A stretch of 5,702 nucleotides of DNA from NCBI GenBank assembly GCA_937916365.1, contig CALFSY010000279.1, positions 1-5,702 of the forward strand, given 5' to 3'. This document shows positions 1 through 5,702 of the stretch, one piece after another. This DNA is from an uncultured Jannaschia sp. (lineage in GTDB: Bacteria > Pseudomonadota > Alphaproteobacteria > Rhodobacterales > Rhodobacteraceae). Within the stretch, counting starts at the first letter, position 1. Each line of letters begins with the position of its first letter. Made by a program: the position numbers and the translations under genes. A model generated the notes under the pieces. It did no database searches, had not been told where the DNA came from, and saw nothing but the letters and a program-made list of their open reading frames with translations.

Positions 1-227
1 ATGATCTCGGCGAAAGTCACGCACTTAAAAACCGCCTTGAGTCTGTGCTTAGCCGCATTGCCTGTCATGGGTCGGTCCGGGCCGGTCGCCGCATGACCAC
101 GGATGAAATGAACGCCCTGCTGCGTGAGATGGAGGCCACGCCCCTATCGGGGCAATGTAACCATGGGCGGCCAACGTATGTCGAACTACAGCTTTGCGAT
201 ATTGAACGACTATTTGGGCGTGCATGA
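1..227 (+). CDS. mutL: DNA mismatch repair protein MutL, C-terminal end (partial)
   Basis: This is the last 74 codons of MutL, read in the frame starting at base 3; the gene begins upstream of the window. MutL links MutS mismatch recognition to strand removal in the cytoplasm. The fragment lies in the C-terminal dimerisation domain. It shows ACHGSVRAGRR and SGQCNHGRPTYVEL; the latter corresponds to the C-P-H-G-R-P metal-site motif of MutL proteins with endonuclease activity, with the Cys and His kept. It ends DIERLFGRA, the usual alphaproteobacterial tail. The DQHA-type motif that would settle nuclease activity is outside the window, so activity cannot be judged. The TGA stop (225-227) overlaps the rmuC ATG (224-226), suggesting translational coupling. 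The identification is firm; only partialness limits it. Confidence 0.93.
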   Translation, partial: DLGESHALKNRLESVLSRIACHGSVRAGRRMTTDEMNALLREMEATPLSGQCNHGRPTYVELQLCDIERLFGRA

Positions 228-1393
228 TCGGCATAGGTGACATAAATCTTGATATGAACGCACTGTTTGTTGTGGGCACGCTCATCGTGGGTGCGGTATT
301 TATTATGGCGCTGATCTTGGTGTTTGTAATGATCCGCATGGCGCAAAAATCCACGCGGGCCATTGCCCCGCTGGCCGATCATTTGCACGCGCTTGACGGG
401 GCCGTGCATGGATTGTCCGAAGGGCAACAAAGGTTGGCAGGTGGATTGTCGCAAGTCTCCACCACCCAGGCTAGCGGTCAAACCGCCCTGTTAGAGGCGA
501 TGGAACGCCGCCTGGAAGAGGTGCAAAAAAACATGGCTGACACGTTGCACGGTACCTCAACCCGCACGGCACAATCCCTGGGCGCGCTACAACAAAAGCT
601 TGACCATATCGACCGTGCGCAGGAAAACATCGAAAAACTATCCGGTAATGTATTGTCATTACAAGATATTTTATCAAATAAACAACGGCGTGGCATGTTC
701 GGCGAAATACAGCTGGCCGATATTGTGGCCAAAGCATTGCCACCTGATGCCTATACCTTTCAAAAAACCCTTTCAAACCACAAACGCGCCGATTGCATAA
801 TCCACCTGCCCATGCCGCCGGGACCCATTGCGATTGACGCGAAATTCCCGCTTGAGCCATACGAAGCCCTGGTTGCAGCCACCACGCCAGAGGCGCAAAC
901 CCGCGCATTGCGCGATTTTGGGAAAGCTGTGCGCAAACACATCAACGACATCGCCGAACGTTATATCATCGATGGTGAAACCGCCGACGGGGCGTTGATG
1001 TTTTTACCGTCCGAGGCCGTTTATGCCGAATTGCACGCCCGCCTGCCCGATGTTGTGCGCGCCGGATTCGATGCCCGCGTGTGGATCGTATCGCCCACCA
1101 CATGCATGGCCACGTTAAACACAATGCGCGCCGTGATGAAAGACGCCCGCATGCGCGAACAGGCCGGCGAAATCCGCAAAGCATTGCAACACCTGCGCCG
1201 CGATGTCGAATTAGTCACCGAACGAACAGGTAAGTTACAAACGCATCTGCGGCAGGCCGGCGAAGATGTGGACGGGATTTTAACCGCGTCATCCCGCGCC
1301 GGTAAACGGGCAGAGCGGTTGGATAATTTCGACTTTGATGCCATAGTGGCAGAAGATCAGGAGCATGATGTGGTGCCTTTGACACAAGATTAA
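224..1393 (+). CDS. rmuC: RmuC family DNA recombination protein
   Basis: This 389-residue protein belongs to the RmuC family, which in E. coli limits inversion between short inverted repeats and is predicted to have a PD-(D/E)XK nuclease-like fold. Residues 12-38 form one strong membrane segment, so it is probably anchored in the inner membrane with the rest cytoplasmic. Residues about 50-150 are heptad-like and rich in Q, E and L, fitting a coiled coil. The conserved core follows: SNKQRRGMFGE (151-161), DCIIHLP (190-196), the IDAKFPLE nuclease-like motif (204-211), LPSEAVYAELHA (261-272) and WIVSPTTCMATLN (287-299). The tail KRAERLDNFDF (361-371) is typical of Rhodobacterales RmuC. I chose ATG 224 because M-I-x-I-G is the usual family start and it overlaps the mutL stop. 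An in-frame ATG at 254, with AGGTGA 13 bases upstream, is possible and would keep the membrane segment. Function is known only by family. Confidence 0.94.
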   Translation: MIGIGDINLDMNALFVVGTLIVGAVFIMALILVFVMIRMAQKSTRAIAPLADHLHALDGAVHGLSEGQQRLAGGLSQVSTTQASGQTALLEAMERRLEEVQKNMADTLHGTSTRTAQSLGALQQKLDHIDRAQENIEKLSGNVLSLQDILSNKQRRGMFGEIQLADIVAKALPPDAYTFQKTLSNHKRADCIIHLPMPPGPIAIDAKFPLEPYEALVAATTPEAQTRALRDFGKAVRKHINDIAERYIIDGETADGALMFLPSEAVYAELHARLPDVVRAGFDARVWIVSPTTCMATLNTMRAVMKDARMREQAGEIRKALQHLRRDVELVTERTGKLQTHLRQAGEDVDGILTASSRAGKRAERLDNFDFDAIVAEDQEHDVVPLTQD

Positions 1394-1404
1394 GGGTATA
1401 GAAA

Positions 1405-1477
1405 TTGGTGCACTGCCCGAAATGACGGGTATCGCGTCCGACATTCCTTTTATGGTAAAGGATACCTATCATATCAT
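1405..1477. promoter_or_regulatory. Spacer with imperfect inverted repeat between rmuC and the dapE unit
   Basis: The spacer from rmuC to the small ORF is 104 bases and is the only sizeable gap upstream of dapE. It holds a two-part inverted repeat: GGTAT (1428-1432) can pair with ATACC (1462-1466), and CCTTT (1446-1450) with AAAGG (1457-1461), leaving a 6-base loop and a 13-base one-sided bulge. An alternative small stem, CCCG (1416-1419) with CGGG (1426-1429), shares bases with the outer arm, so the two are mutually exclusive. No T-run follows either, so a classical terminator is unlikely. Two overlapping TATCAT hexamers (1467-1472 and 1472-1477) could act as a -10, but no good -35 lies at the right distance. 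Whether dapE has its own promoter or is read from mutL-rmuC is undecided. Confidence 0.3.
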
Positions 1478-1486
1478 CAGCATTTT

Positions 1487-1493
1487 AAGAGGA
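1487..1493 (+). promoter_or_regulatory. Shine-Dalgarno of the small ORF upstream of dapE
   Basis: AAGAGGA lies 4 bases before the ATG at 1498. It is the best ribosome binding site between rmuC and dapE, and it serves the 26-codon ORF rather than dapE. This is the main evidence that the small ORF is translated. Confidence 0.6.
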
Positions 1494-1497
1494 TTTA

Positions 1498-1578
1498 ATG
1501 TACCTTAAACATATTTTTCTGTGCACCGCATCCCTGGTGTTGTGCCTTACCACGGCTCAAGCACAGCAACGGCGTTAA
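1498..1578 (+). CDS. 26-residue signal-peptide-like ORF directly before dapE
   Basis: A 26-codon ORF starting with ATG and ending with TAA. The peptide looks like a Sec signal sequence: MYLKH start with a lysine, a hydrophobic core IFLCTASLVLCL (6-17), an A-Q-A signal peptidase I-like site at 20-22, then only QQRR before the stop. It has a good Shine-Dalgarno sequence, while dapE, which begins 8 bases after its stop, does not. Ribosomes finishing here may therefore restart on dapE. I know of no family for it. It may be a translational leader, a true exported or membrane micropeptide, or the 5' remnant of an exported-protein gene whose body was deleted, since it ends just where a mature protein would begin. 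It has no run of Lys, Asp or Met codons that would suggest amino-acid attenuation. Translation is plausible but unproven. Confidence 0.5.
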   Translation: MYLKHIFLCTASLVLCLTTAQAQQRR

Positions 1579-1586
1579 GCCAACAA

Positions 1587-2759
1587 ATGTGTGATAGAAT
1601 ACCGGTTGACCCCGTCGATTTAACGACCACCTTGGTGCGGTGCCCATCGGTCACCCCTGTGGAAGGCGGCGCATTAAAACATCTACAAACCATATTGGAA
1701 ACCGCGGGTTTTTTCTGCCACCGTGTGGATAGGAACGGCACACCCAACCTGTTCGCGCGATGGGGACCAAAAAGCGCACAAAAAACATTTGGCTTCAACG
1801 GACATACCGACGTGGTGCCCGCAGGCGATGTCGATGCCTGGACGCATCCACCCTTTGGCGCGCACACCACCGGCGGGTGGCTTTACGGGCGCGGGGCAAG
1901 TGATATGAAATCGGGTGTTGCCGCTTTTGCCGCCGCGGCGATTGATTTTGTATCCAACACACCGCCGAATGGGGCCATCATTCTAACAATTACGGGCGAT
2001 GAAGAAGGCCCAAGCCTGGACGGCACGCGCGCTATCATGGATTGGATGGCACATACGGGTGAATCAATGCACGTGTGTATTGTTGGCGAACCCACCTGCC
2101 GCAATCAGATCGGTGACACGATAAAAATCGGGCGACGCGGATCGATGACCACAACGATTGATATTGTGGGCAAACAGGGGCATGCGGCCTATCCCGAAAA
2201 AGCGATCAACCCGATGCCTGCCGTGGGTGCATTGGCGCATCGGTTATCCACCGCGCGATTGGATGACGGCACGGCGCATTTCGATCCCTCGACCCTATCA
2301 ATCACCACAATCGACACGGATAACACGGCCAGTAATGTTATCCCCGCCCACACCCGCATGGTGGTCAATATCCGATTTAATGACACGCATTCAGCCACGA
2401 AATTGGCCCGTTGGTTACGTTTACAGGCAGATAGGGTCGCACAAGACACCGGCACACACATCGAAATGAAAACCCATGTTTCGGGTGAGGCGTTTCTAAC
2501 GCCGCCCGGGGCGCTTTCGGCCCTGATTGCCAAAGCCGTGGAAACCGAAACCGGTATCACCCCAACAATGTCGACCGGCGGGGGAACATCCGATGCACGA
2601 TTTATAAAAGACCATTGTTCGGTGGTTGAATTCGGTCTTGTGGGCCACGGTATGCACGAGGTGGACGAACGGGTTTGGATACAGGATATCCATGACCTGA
2701 AACGTGTTTATGAACGTATAATGGCCGATTATTTCATGGCGCAAACCATACCCACGTAA
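1587..2759 (+). CDS. dapE: Succinyl-diaminopimelate desuccinylase
   Basis: This 390-residue zinc peptidase of the M20 family hydrolyses N-succinyl-LL-2,6-diaminopimelate to LL-diaminopimelate and succinate, in the succinylase route to lysine and peptidoglycan diaminopimelate. It is cytoplasmic and normally dimeric. The metal ligands can be placed by family pattern: H73 in GHTDVVP, D106 in GASDMKSG, E140 with catalytic E139 in GDEEGP, E168 in VGEPT and H357 in GMHEVDE. GRRGS (182-186) and KQGHAAYP (196-203) mark the dimerisation domain, and GGGTSDARF (331-339) returns to the catalytic domain. Length is normal and all key residues are present. I chose ATG 1587 because family homology begins at once (PVDPVDLTTTLVRCPSVTP). 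A GTG at 1521 would add 22 unrelated residues and lacks a ribosome binding site. ATG 1587 also lacks a strong Shine-Dalgarno, fitting coupling to the small ORF ending 8 bases before it. Confidence 0.96.
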   Translation: MCDRIPVDPVDLTTTLVRCPSVTPVEGGALKHLQTILETAGFFCHRVDRNGTPNLFARWGPKSAQKTFGFNGHTDVVPAGDVDAWTHPPFGAHTTGGWLYGRGASDMKSGVAAFAAAAIDFVSNTPPNGAIILTITGDEEGPSLDGTRAIMDWMAHTGESMHVCIVGEPTCRNQIGDTIKIGRRGSMTTTIDIVGKQGHAAYPEKAINPMPAVGALAHRLSTARLDDGTAHFDPSTLSITTIDTDNTASNVIPAHTRMVVNIRFNDTHSATKLARWLRLQADRVAQDTGTHIEMKTHVSGEAFLTPPGALSALIAKAVETETGITPTMSTGGGTSDARFIKDHCSVVEFGLVGHGMHEVDERVWIQDIHDLKRVYERIMADYFMAQTIPT

Positions 2760-2776
2760 ACACACAAACCATGGTA

Positions 2777-3184
2777 TTAGCAGCGCCGAAAGGTTGAAAT
2801 TATAAGCATATTCTTATGTGGGCCCGTCACACGCCAGGATTGGGTCCAAACGGGCCATTCCCCAAAATCGTATGTCACGGCATACCTGTCCGCCGCGCAA
2901 TAATGGCAATCCTGCCACTGGTCTGGGCTTAGCCTATGAAACGGCTGCCCATCCCTAAACAAAACGGCGATCGTCTCACCCATGCGCCGCCACAGATATG
3001 TTTGCCGTGCCAGCATGGGGGCGGCTGCCCCATATTGTAGGGTTCCCGTTTCCTGTTGCCGCAGACCTGCTTTGTCGGGGTGCCATTCTGCGTGCCCACG
3101 AAAATGACCCATCTTTTGGTGAAGCGCATCGGTAATGACCCGATCCAACCGCCAACGCCCCTCTAAATCAGTTAGGGCAATCAT
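2777..3184 (-). CDS. DUF6314 family protein, function unknown
   Basis: This 135-residue protein has no signal peptide or membrane segment, so it is probably cytoplasmic. Its motif order matches the alphaproteobacterial DUF6314 family as I know it: LEGRWRLDRVI (8-18), a G-H-F-R-G-H-A stretch (26-32), QETGTLQYG (44-52), ARQTYLWRR (59-67), VLFRDGQPFHRL (74-85), DCHYCAADRYAVTYDF (92-107) and WPVWTQSWRVTGPHKN (110-125). The many aromatic residues in alternating short segments suggest a beta-rich fold; this is inference. No catalytic role is known to me. The ATG (3184-3182) overlaps the TGA of the upstream exported protein (3183-3181), and no good Shine-Dalgarno precedes it, so coupling is likely. 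An in-frame start 11 codons further upstream lies inside the neighbour and precedes family homology, so I rejected it. The stop is 17 bases from the dapE stop, tail to tail. Confidence 0.85.
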   Translation of the reverse strand: MIALTDLEGRWRLDRVITDALHQKMGHFRGHAEWHPDKAGLRQQETGTLQYGAAAPMLARQTYLWRRMGETIAVLFRDGQPFHRLSPDQWQDCHYCAADRYAVTYDFGEWPVWTQSWRVTGPHKNMLIISTFRRC

Positions 3185-3525
3185 TCGGCAAAAGTTCCGA
3201 TCGTCACATTGCCCCAATCATCGGTAAATTGCACTGCCGCATAGCCATCGTGGGCCACGTCATAGCATGTCCAATCATCCCCGGGGGGCCATTGGCTGCA
3301 ATATCGCCCTGCCTCTATCCGCCATTGGCCCCAGGAAGGTTCGCCAAAATTGTATAACGTGCGGCCAGAGGGGAAAAATCGCTGCTCTGCCCCAGTGTCA
3401 TAAATCAACGGATTGTCGATCAATAACGCCGTCAATTCCGCATCTTGGGTCACGGGGCGCAAATCGTCGGCCATGGCGGTGCCTGCGATCCATAGGGCGA
3501 AAACAAATGCTATGGCCAATCTCAT
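3181..3525 (-). CDS. Small exported protein, function unknown
   Basis: This 114-residue protein has a clear Sec signal peptide: MRLAIAFVFALWIAGTAMA with probable cleavage after A19, leaving a periplasmic or secreted domain of about 95 residues. The mature part has TLYNFGEPSWGQWRIEAGRYC (57-76 region) and WPPGDDWTCYDV (79-90). Its only two cysteines, C76 and C87, could form a disulfide in the periplasm. Small exported proteins with a W-G-x-W-R...Y-C...W-P-P...C-Y-D pattern occur in Rhodobacterales, but I cannot name a family with certainty. I chose ATG 3525 because the signal peptide starts there and AAAGAG lies 7 bases upstream (3538-3533). Longer in-frame starts reach into purB and add non-signal sequence. 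It is first in a two-gene unit with the DUF6314 gene and shares the divergent region with purB. The role is unknown. Confidence 0.82.
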   Translation of the reverse strand: MRLAIAFVFALWIAGTAMADDLRPVTQDAELTALLIDNPLIYDTGAEQRFFPSGRTLYNFGEPSWGQWRIEAGRYCSQWPPGDDWTCYDVAHDGYAAVQFTDDWGNVTIGTFAE

Positions 3526-3605
3526 CCTAGATCTCTTTGGGTTGTTGATGTTTTTTATTTTCTTTATGAAAACGCCGTTTGATTTGAAAATGCAAGGCCC
3601 CGCCC
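3526..3605. promoter_or_regulatory. Divergent promoter region between purB and the exported-protein unit
   Basis: Eighty bases separate the two divergent start codons, and the middle (about 3537-3592) is clearly more AT-rich than its surroundings. Transcription of both units should start here. For purB, TTGTTG (3542-3547) and TATGAA (3565-3570) with 17 bases between them make a plausible but weak sigma-70 promoter. The purB Shine-Dalgarno AAGG (3594-3597) sits 8 bases before its ATG. I could not assign a convincing minus-strand -35/-10 pair. No operator palindrome stands out. Confidence 0.5.
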
Positions 3606-4913
3606 ATGATTCCACGCTATTCCCGCCCTGCCATGGCTGCGATTTGGTCTGATGCAACAAAGGTGCGTATTTGGTTCGAGATCGAGGCACACGCCTGCGA
3701 TGCGCAAGCCACGCTTGGCGTGATCCCCAAGGAAAACGCCGCCGCAGTATGGCGCGCCAAAGACATCGAATTTGATCTGACGCGGATTGCCGCGATTGAA
3801 AGCGAAATCAAACACGATGTGTTGGCATTTTTAACCCATCTGGCCGAAATCGTGGGCCATGAGGCCGCGCGATTCGTGCATCAAGGCATGACATCGTCCG
3901 ATGTGTTGGACACCGCATTTAATGTGCAACTGACCCGTGCCGCCGATATTTTGTTGGCCGATCTTGATGCGCTTTTGTCAGTGCTCAAAACACGGGCATT
4001 TGAACACAAAATGACGCCGCGTATGGGCCGGTCGCACGGCATCCATGCCGAACCAATTACCATGGGCCTGACCTTTGCGCGGTTTTACGCCGAAATGGCA
4101 CGTAACCGCGACCGGTTGATTGCCGCACGCGCCGACATCGCCACCGGCGCCATTTCGGGCGCGGTAGGCACCTTTGCCAATATCGACCCATCGGTCGAAG
4201 CCCACGTGTGCGCCCAAATGGGATTGCAACCAGAACCGATCAGCACCCAAATCATCCCACGTGACCGGCACGCGATGTTTTTTGCCACGCTTGGCGTGAT
4301 CGCCGCGTCGGTCGAAAACATTGCCGTGGAAATTCGCCACATGCAACGCACCGAGGTGCGTGAGGCCGAAGAAGCGTTTACAACAGGCCAAAAAGGATCA
4401 TCGGCCATGCCGCACAAACGCAATCCGGTTTTTGCAGAAAACCTAACCGGTTTGGCGCGCATGATCAGGGCGGCGGTGATACCTGCGCTGGAAAACGTCG
4501 CATTGTGGCACGAACGGGATATTTCCCATTCTTCGGTCGAACGGATGATCGGCCCCGATGCGACTGTGACACTTGATTTTGTCTTGGCGCGGTTGACCGG
4601 GGTTATCAAAAACCTGGTCCTTAACCCCGATGCGATGCGTGAAAATTTGGCCCAAATGCGCGGTTTAACGCAATCACAACGTGTTTTATTGGCGTTAACC
4701 CAGGCGGGCCTTAGCCGCGAAACCGCATATGCCCACGTGCAACGCCACGCAATGAACGTGTGGGATAAAGGCCATGATTTTAAGGCATCGCTGCTATCTG
4801 ACCCGATAATCACCGCAGCGTTGACGATTGACAAAATCGAAACCTTATTCGACCCTGCCCATCACACCAAACATATTGATACGATTTTCGCGCGGGTGTT
4901 TGAACAGACATAG
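3606..4913 (+). CDS. purB: Adenylosuccinate lyase
   Basis: This 435-residue enzyme of the aspartase/fumarase superfamily acts twice in purine synthesis. It removes fumarate from SAICAR to give AICAR, and from adenylosuccinate to give AMP. It is a cytoplasmic homotetramer in known members. Visible signatures are SEIKHDVLAF (66-75), with H70 at the substrate-binding histidine position, TSSDVLDTAFN (96-106), GRSHGIHAEP (141-150), with H144 at the catalytic acid position, and the mobile loop GQKGSSAMPHKRNP (261-274) carrying the catalytic serine and superfamily signature. WHERDISHSSVER (301-313) is also typical. Length is normal for the short bacterial form and nothing is missing. ATG 3606 is supported by the family start MIPRYSRP and AAGG 8 bases upstream. 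The gene stands alone on its strand and ends 14 bases from the convergent DUF808 gene. Confidence 0.97.
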   Translation: MIPRYSRPAMAAIWSDATKVRIWFEIEAHACDAQATLGVIPKENAAAVWRAKDIEFDLTRIAAIESEIKHDVLAFLTHLAEIVGHEAARFVHQGMTSSDVLDTAFNVQLTRAADILLADLDALLSVLKTRAFEHKMTPRMGRSHGIHAEPITMGLTFARFYAEMARNRDRLIAARADIATGAISGAVGTFANIDPSVEAHVCAQMGLQPEPISTQIIPRDRHAMFFATLGVIAASVENIAVEIRHMQRTEVREAEEAFTTGQKGSSAMPHKRNPVFAENLTGLARMIRAAVIPALENVALWHERDISHSSVERMIGPDATVTLDFVLARLTGVIKNLVLNPDAMRENLAQMRGLTQSQRVLLALTQAGLSRETAYAHVQRHAMNVWDKGHDFKASLLSDPIITAALTIDKIETLFDPAHHTKHIDTIFARVFEQT

Positions 4914-4927
4914 ATCATACAGGATCG

Positions 4928-5702
4928 TTAATGCCCCCCGCGCGATGATACCCCCATCGCACGCAAGATGGGTGCAAGCATGTGTTGGGTAATGGGCAAA
5001 AGCACCAGGCCAATCACCAGGCCAAGCGCGCCGGAAAGCACCGCCTCAATCAGCCATTCCACCCCCGCCCCCAACGGTTGAAAGGCCATGGCAATCGTTT
5101 CGATGACGTGTTCGGGCCCAGGCCAACCCATTTCGGCCAATCCATGCACGATAATCTGCCCCCCAACCCACAACATCGCCGCCGTGCCCACAATCACCAG
5201 CGCGCGCATAAACCCCGGCATCCACCGCACAATGGCACGCCCCATGGCGCGCGCGCCGCTGGTCCGTGCCTCGGCCGCCATATGCAAGCCGATGTCATCG
5301 GCCTTTACGATCAAGGCCACCGCCCCGTAAACCATCATTGTGATCGCCACCGCCACCACGATCAACGCCGCAGCCTCAAACCAAATGGAATCGGTATCCA
5401 AGGCAGACAGGGCGATTGTCATGATTTCAGCGGATAAAATAAAATCGGTCTTGATCGCACCGCGCACCTTTGCCTCCTCCAAATGCGGGGCATCATGCAC
5501 GGCCTCATCCAGGGGGCGATGTGTATGTGGGGGGGGATAAAGCCAGTGCCACACTTTTTCGGCCCCCTCAAAACACAAATACCCACCCCCCAACATCAAA
5601 AGCGGCGGGATCGCCCAAGGCGCAAGCGCCGACAGCAACAGCGCCAGCGGCAACAAAATCACCAATTTATTAAAGATGGACCCCCGCGCAATTTTCCAGA
5701 CA
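4928..5702 (-). CDS. DUF808 family inner-membrane protein (N-terminus outside window)
   Basis: The reading frame runs open to the window edge; 257 C-terminal residues are visible and roughly 50 more are expected from usual family length. It belongs to DUF808, the family of E. coli YedI, whose function is unknown. The visible family pattern, counting from the edge, is VWKIARGS, a first membrane segment (13-41) ending LGGGYLCFEGAEK, KTDFILSAEI (84-93), a second segment (about 107-132) followed by KADDIGL, a third (about 163-187) with GTAAMLWVGGQIIVHG, and a fourth (about 213-238) ending LPITQHMLAP. The region between segments 1 and 2 is polar and proline/histidine-rich. A TTG at 5665 could be mistaken for a start, but family homology continues past it to the edge, so the gene is cut by the window. 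A run of eight C on the coding strand encodes Pro-Pro-Pro. The stop lies 14 bases from the purB stop. Confidence 0.92.
   Translation of the reverse strand, partial: VWKIARGSIFNKLVILLPLALLLSALAPWAIPPLLMLGGGYLCFEGAEKVWHWLYPPPHTHRPLDEAVHDAPHLEEAKVRGAIKTDFILSAEIMTIALSALDTDSIWFEAAALIVVAVAITMMVYGAVALIVKADDIGLHMAAEARTSGARAMGRAIVRWMPGFMRALVIVGTAAMLWVGGQIIVHGLAEMGWPGPEHVIETIAMAFQPLGAGVEWLIEAVLSGALGLVIGLVLLPITQHMLAPILRAMGVSSRGGH
5003..5025. repeat. Short in-frame direct repeat inside the DUF808 gene
   Basis: CACCAGGCCAA occurs at 5003-5013 and again at 5015-5025, a 12-base period. On the coding strand it gives G-L-V-I-G-L-V-L in the last membrane segment. The period is a multiple of three, so gain or loss of a unit would keep the frame. 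It probably reflects low-complexity membrane sequence. Confidence 0.6.

Noticed and set aside
1521..1586. Upstream GTG start extending DapE by 22 residues
   Set aside because: The extension has no family homology, has no Shine-Dalgarno, and overlaps the better supported small ORF. DapE homology begins just after ATG 1587.
3526..3690. Longer start for the exported protein, reaching into purB
   Set aside because: It would bury the clear signal peptide 55 residues inside the protein and overlap the purB start. ATG 3525 has its own Shine-Dalgarno.
4085..4834. A 249-codon open frame on the minus strand, antisense to purB
   Set aside because: It lies wholly inside a clear purB gene, its translation matches no family I recognise, it is rich in Ser, Arg and Ala as expected for an antisense frame of a GC-biased gene, and it has no start context.
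4942..4960. GCGATG/CATCGC stem as a Rho-independent terminator for purB
   Set aside because: Only six base pairs and no T-run after it on either strand; it also lies in the coding end of the DUF808 gene.
4982..5437. Plus-strand frame of 151 codons opposite the DUF808 gene
   Set aside because: The translation is dominated by His, Pro, Gln and Arg, a typical antisense shadow of a hydrophobic membrane-protein gene, with no recognisable domain.
5663..5665. TTG as the start of the DUF808 gene
   Set aside because: The frame remains open to the window edge and the residues before it (VWKIARGSIFNK) match the family, so TTG is an internal leucine codon.
1..5702. Defence system, mobile element, CRISPR array, tRNA or riboswitch
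   Set aside because: No terminal inverted repeats, transposase, integrase, repeat-spacer pattern, tRNA cloverleaf or known riboswitch core was seen. All long reading frames are conserved chromosomal genes.

Overview
This window looks like an ordinary housekeeping stretch of an alphaproteobacterial chromosome, most likely from the order Rhodobacterales. The main support is RmuC, which follows the Rhodobacterales form closely (M-I-x-I-G start, QDILSNKQ, LPSEAVYAELHA, WIVSPTTCMATLNTMRAV, KRAERLDNFDF). The MutL tail (ACHGSVRAGRR, SGQCNHGRPTYVEL), the DapE N-terminus (LVRCPSVTP, HRVDRNGTPNLFARWG) and the PurB start (MIPRYSRP) agree. Base composition is moderately GC-rich. No mobile element, tRNA, rRNA, CRISPR array or phage gene is visible.

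Layout: (1) 1-1393, plus strand: the 3' end of mutL (mismatch repair) overlaps rmuC by an ATGA junction. (2) 1394-1586: a spacer with an imperfect inverted repeat, then a 26-codon signal-peptide-like ORF with a good Shine-Dalgarno sequence. It stops 8 bases before dapE, which has no good ribosome binding site of its own. (3) 1587-2759, plus: dapE (lysine/diaminopimelate pathway). (4) 2777-3525, minus: a two-gene unit of a small exported protein followed by a DUF6314 protein, joined by another ATGA overlap. (5) 3526-3605: a short AT-rich divergent promoter region. (6) 3606-4913, plus: purB (adenylosuccinate lyase). (7) 4928-5702, minus: a DUF808 inner-membrane protein whose N-terminus lies beyond the right edge.

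The genes do not form one pathway. mutL and rmuC are both linked to DNA maintenance and look co-translated. dapE and purB are biosynthetic. The minus-strand pair between them is of unknown function. Both convergent junctions (dapE with the DUF6314 gene, purB with the DUF808 gene) are under 20 bases with no recognisable terminator. I see no convincing novel system. The most interesting point is the tiny signal-peptide ORF in front of dapE, which could be a translational leader, a real micropeptide, or the remnant of a deleted exported-protein gene.
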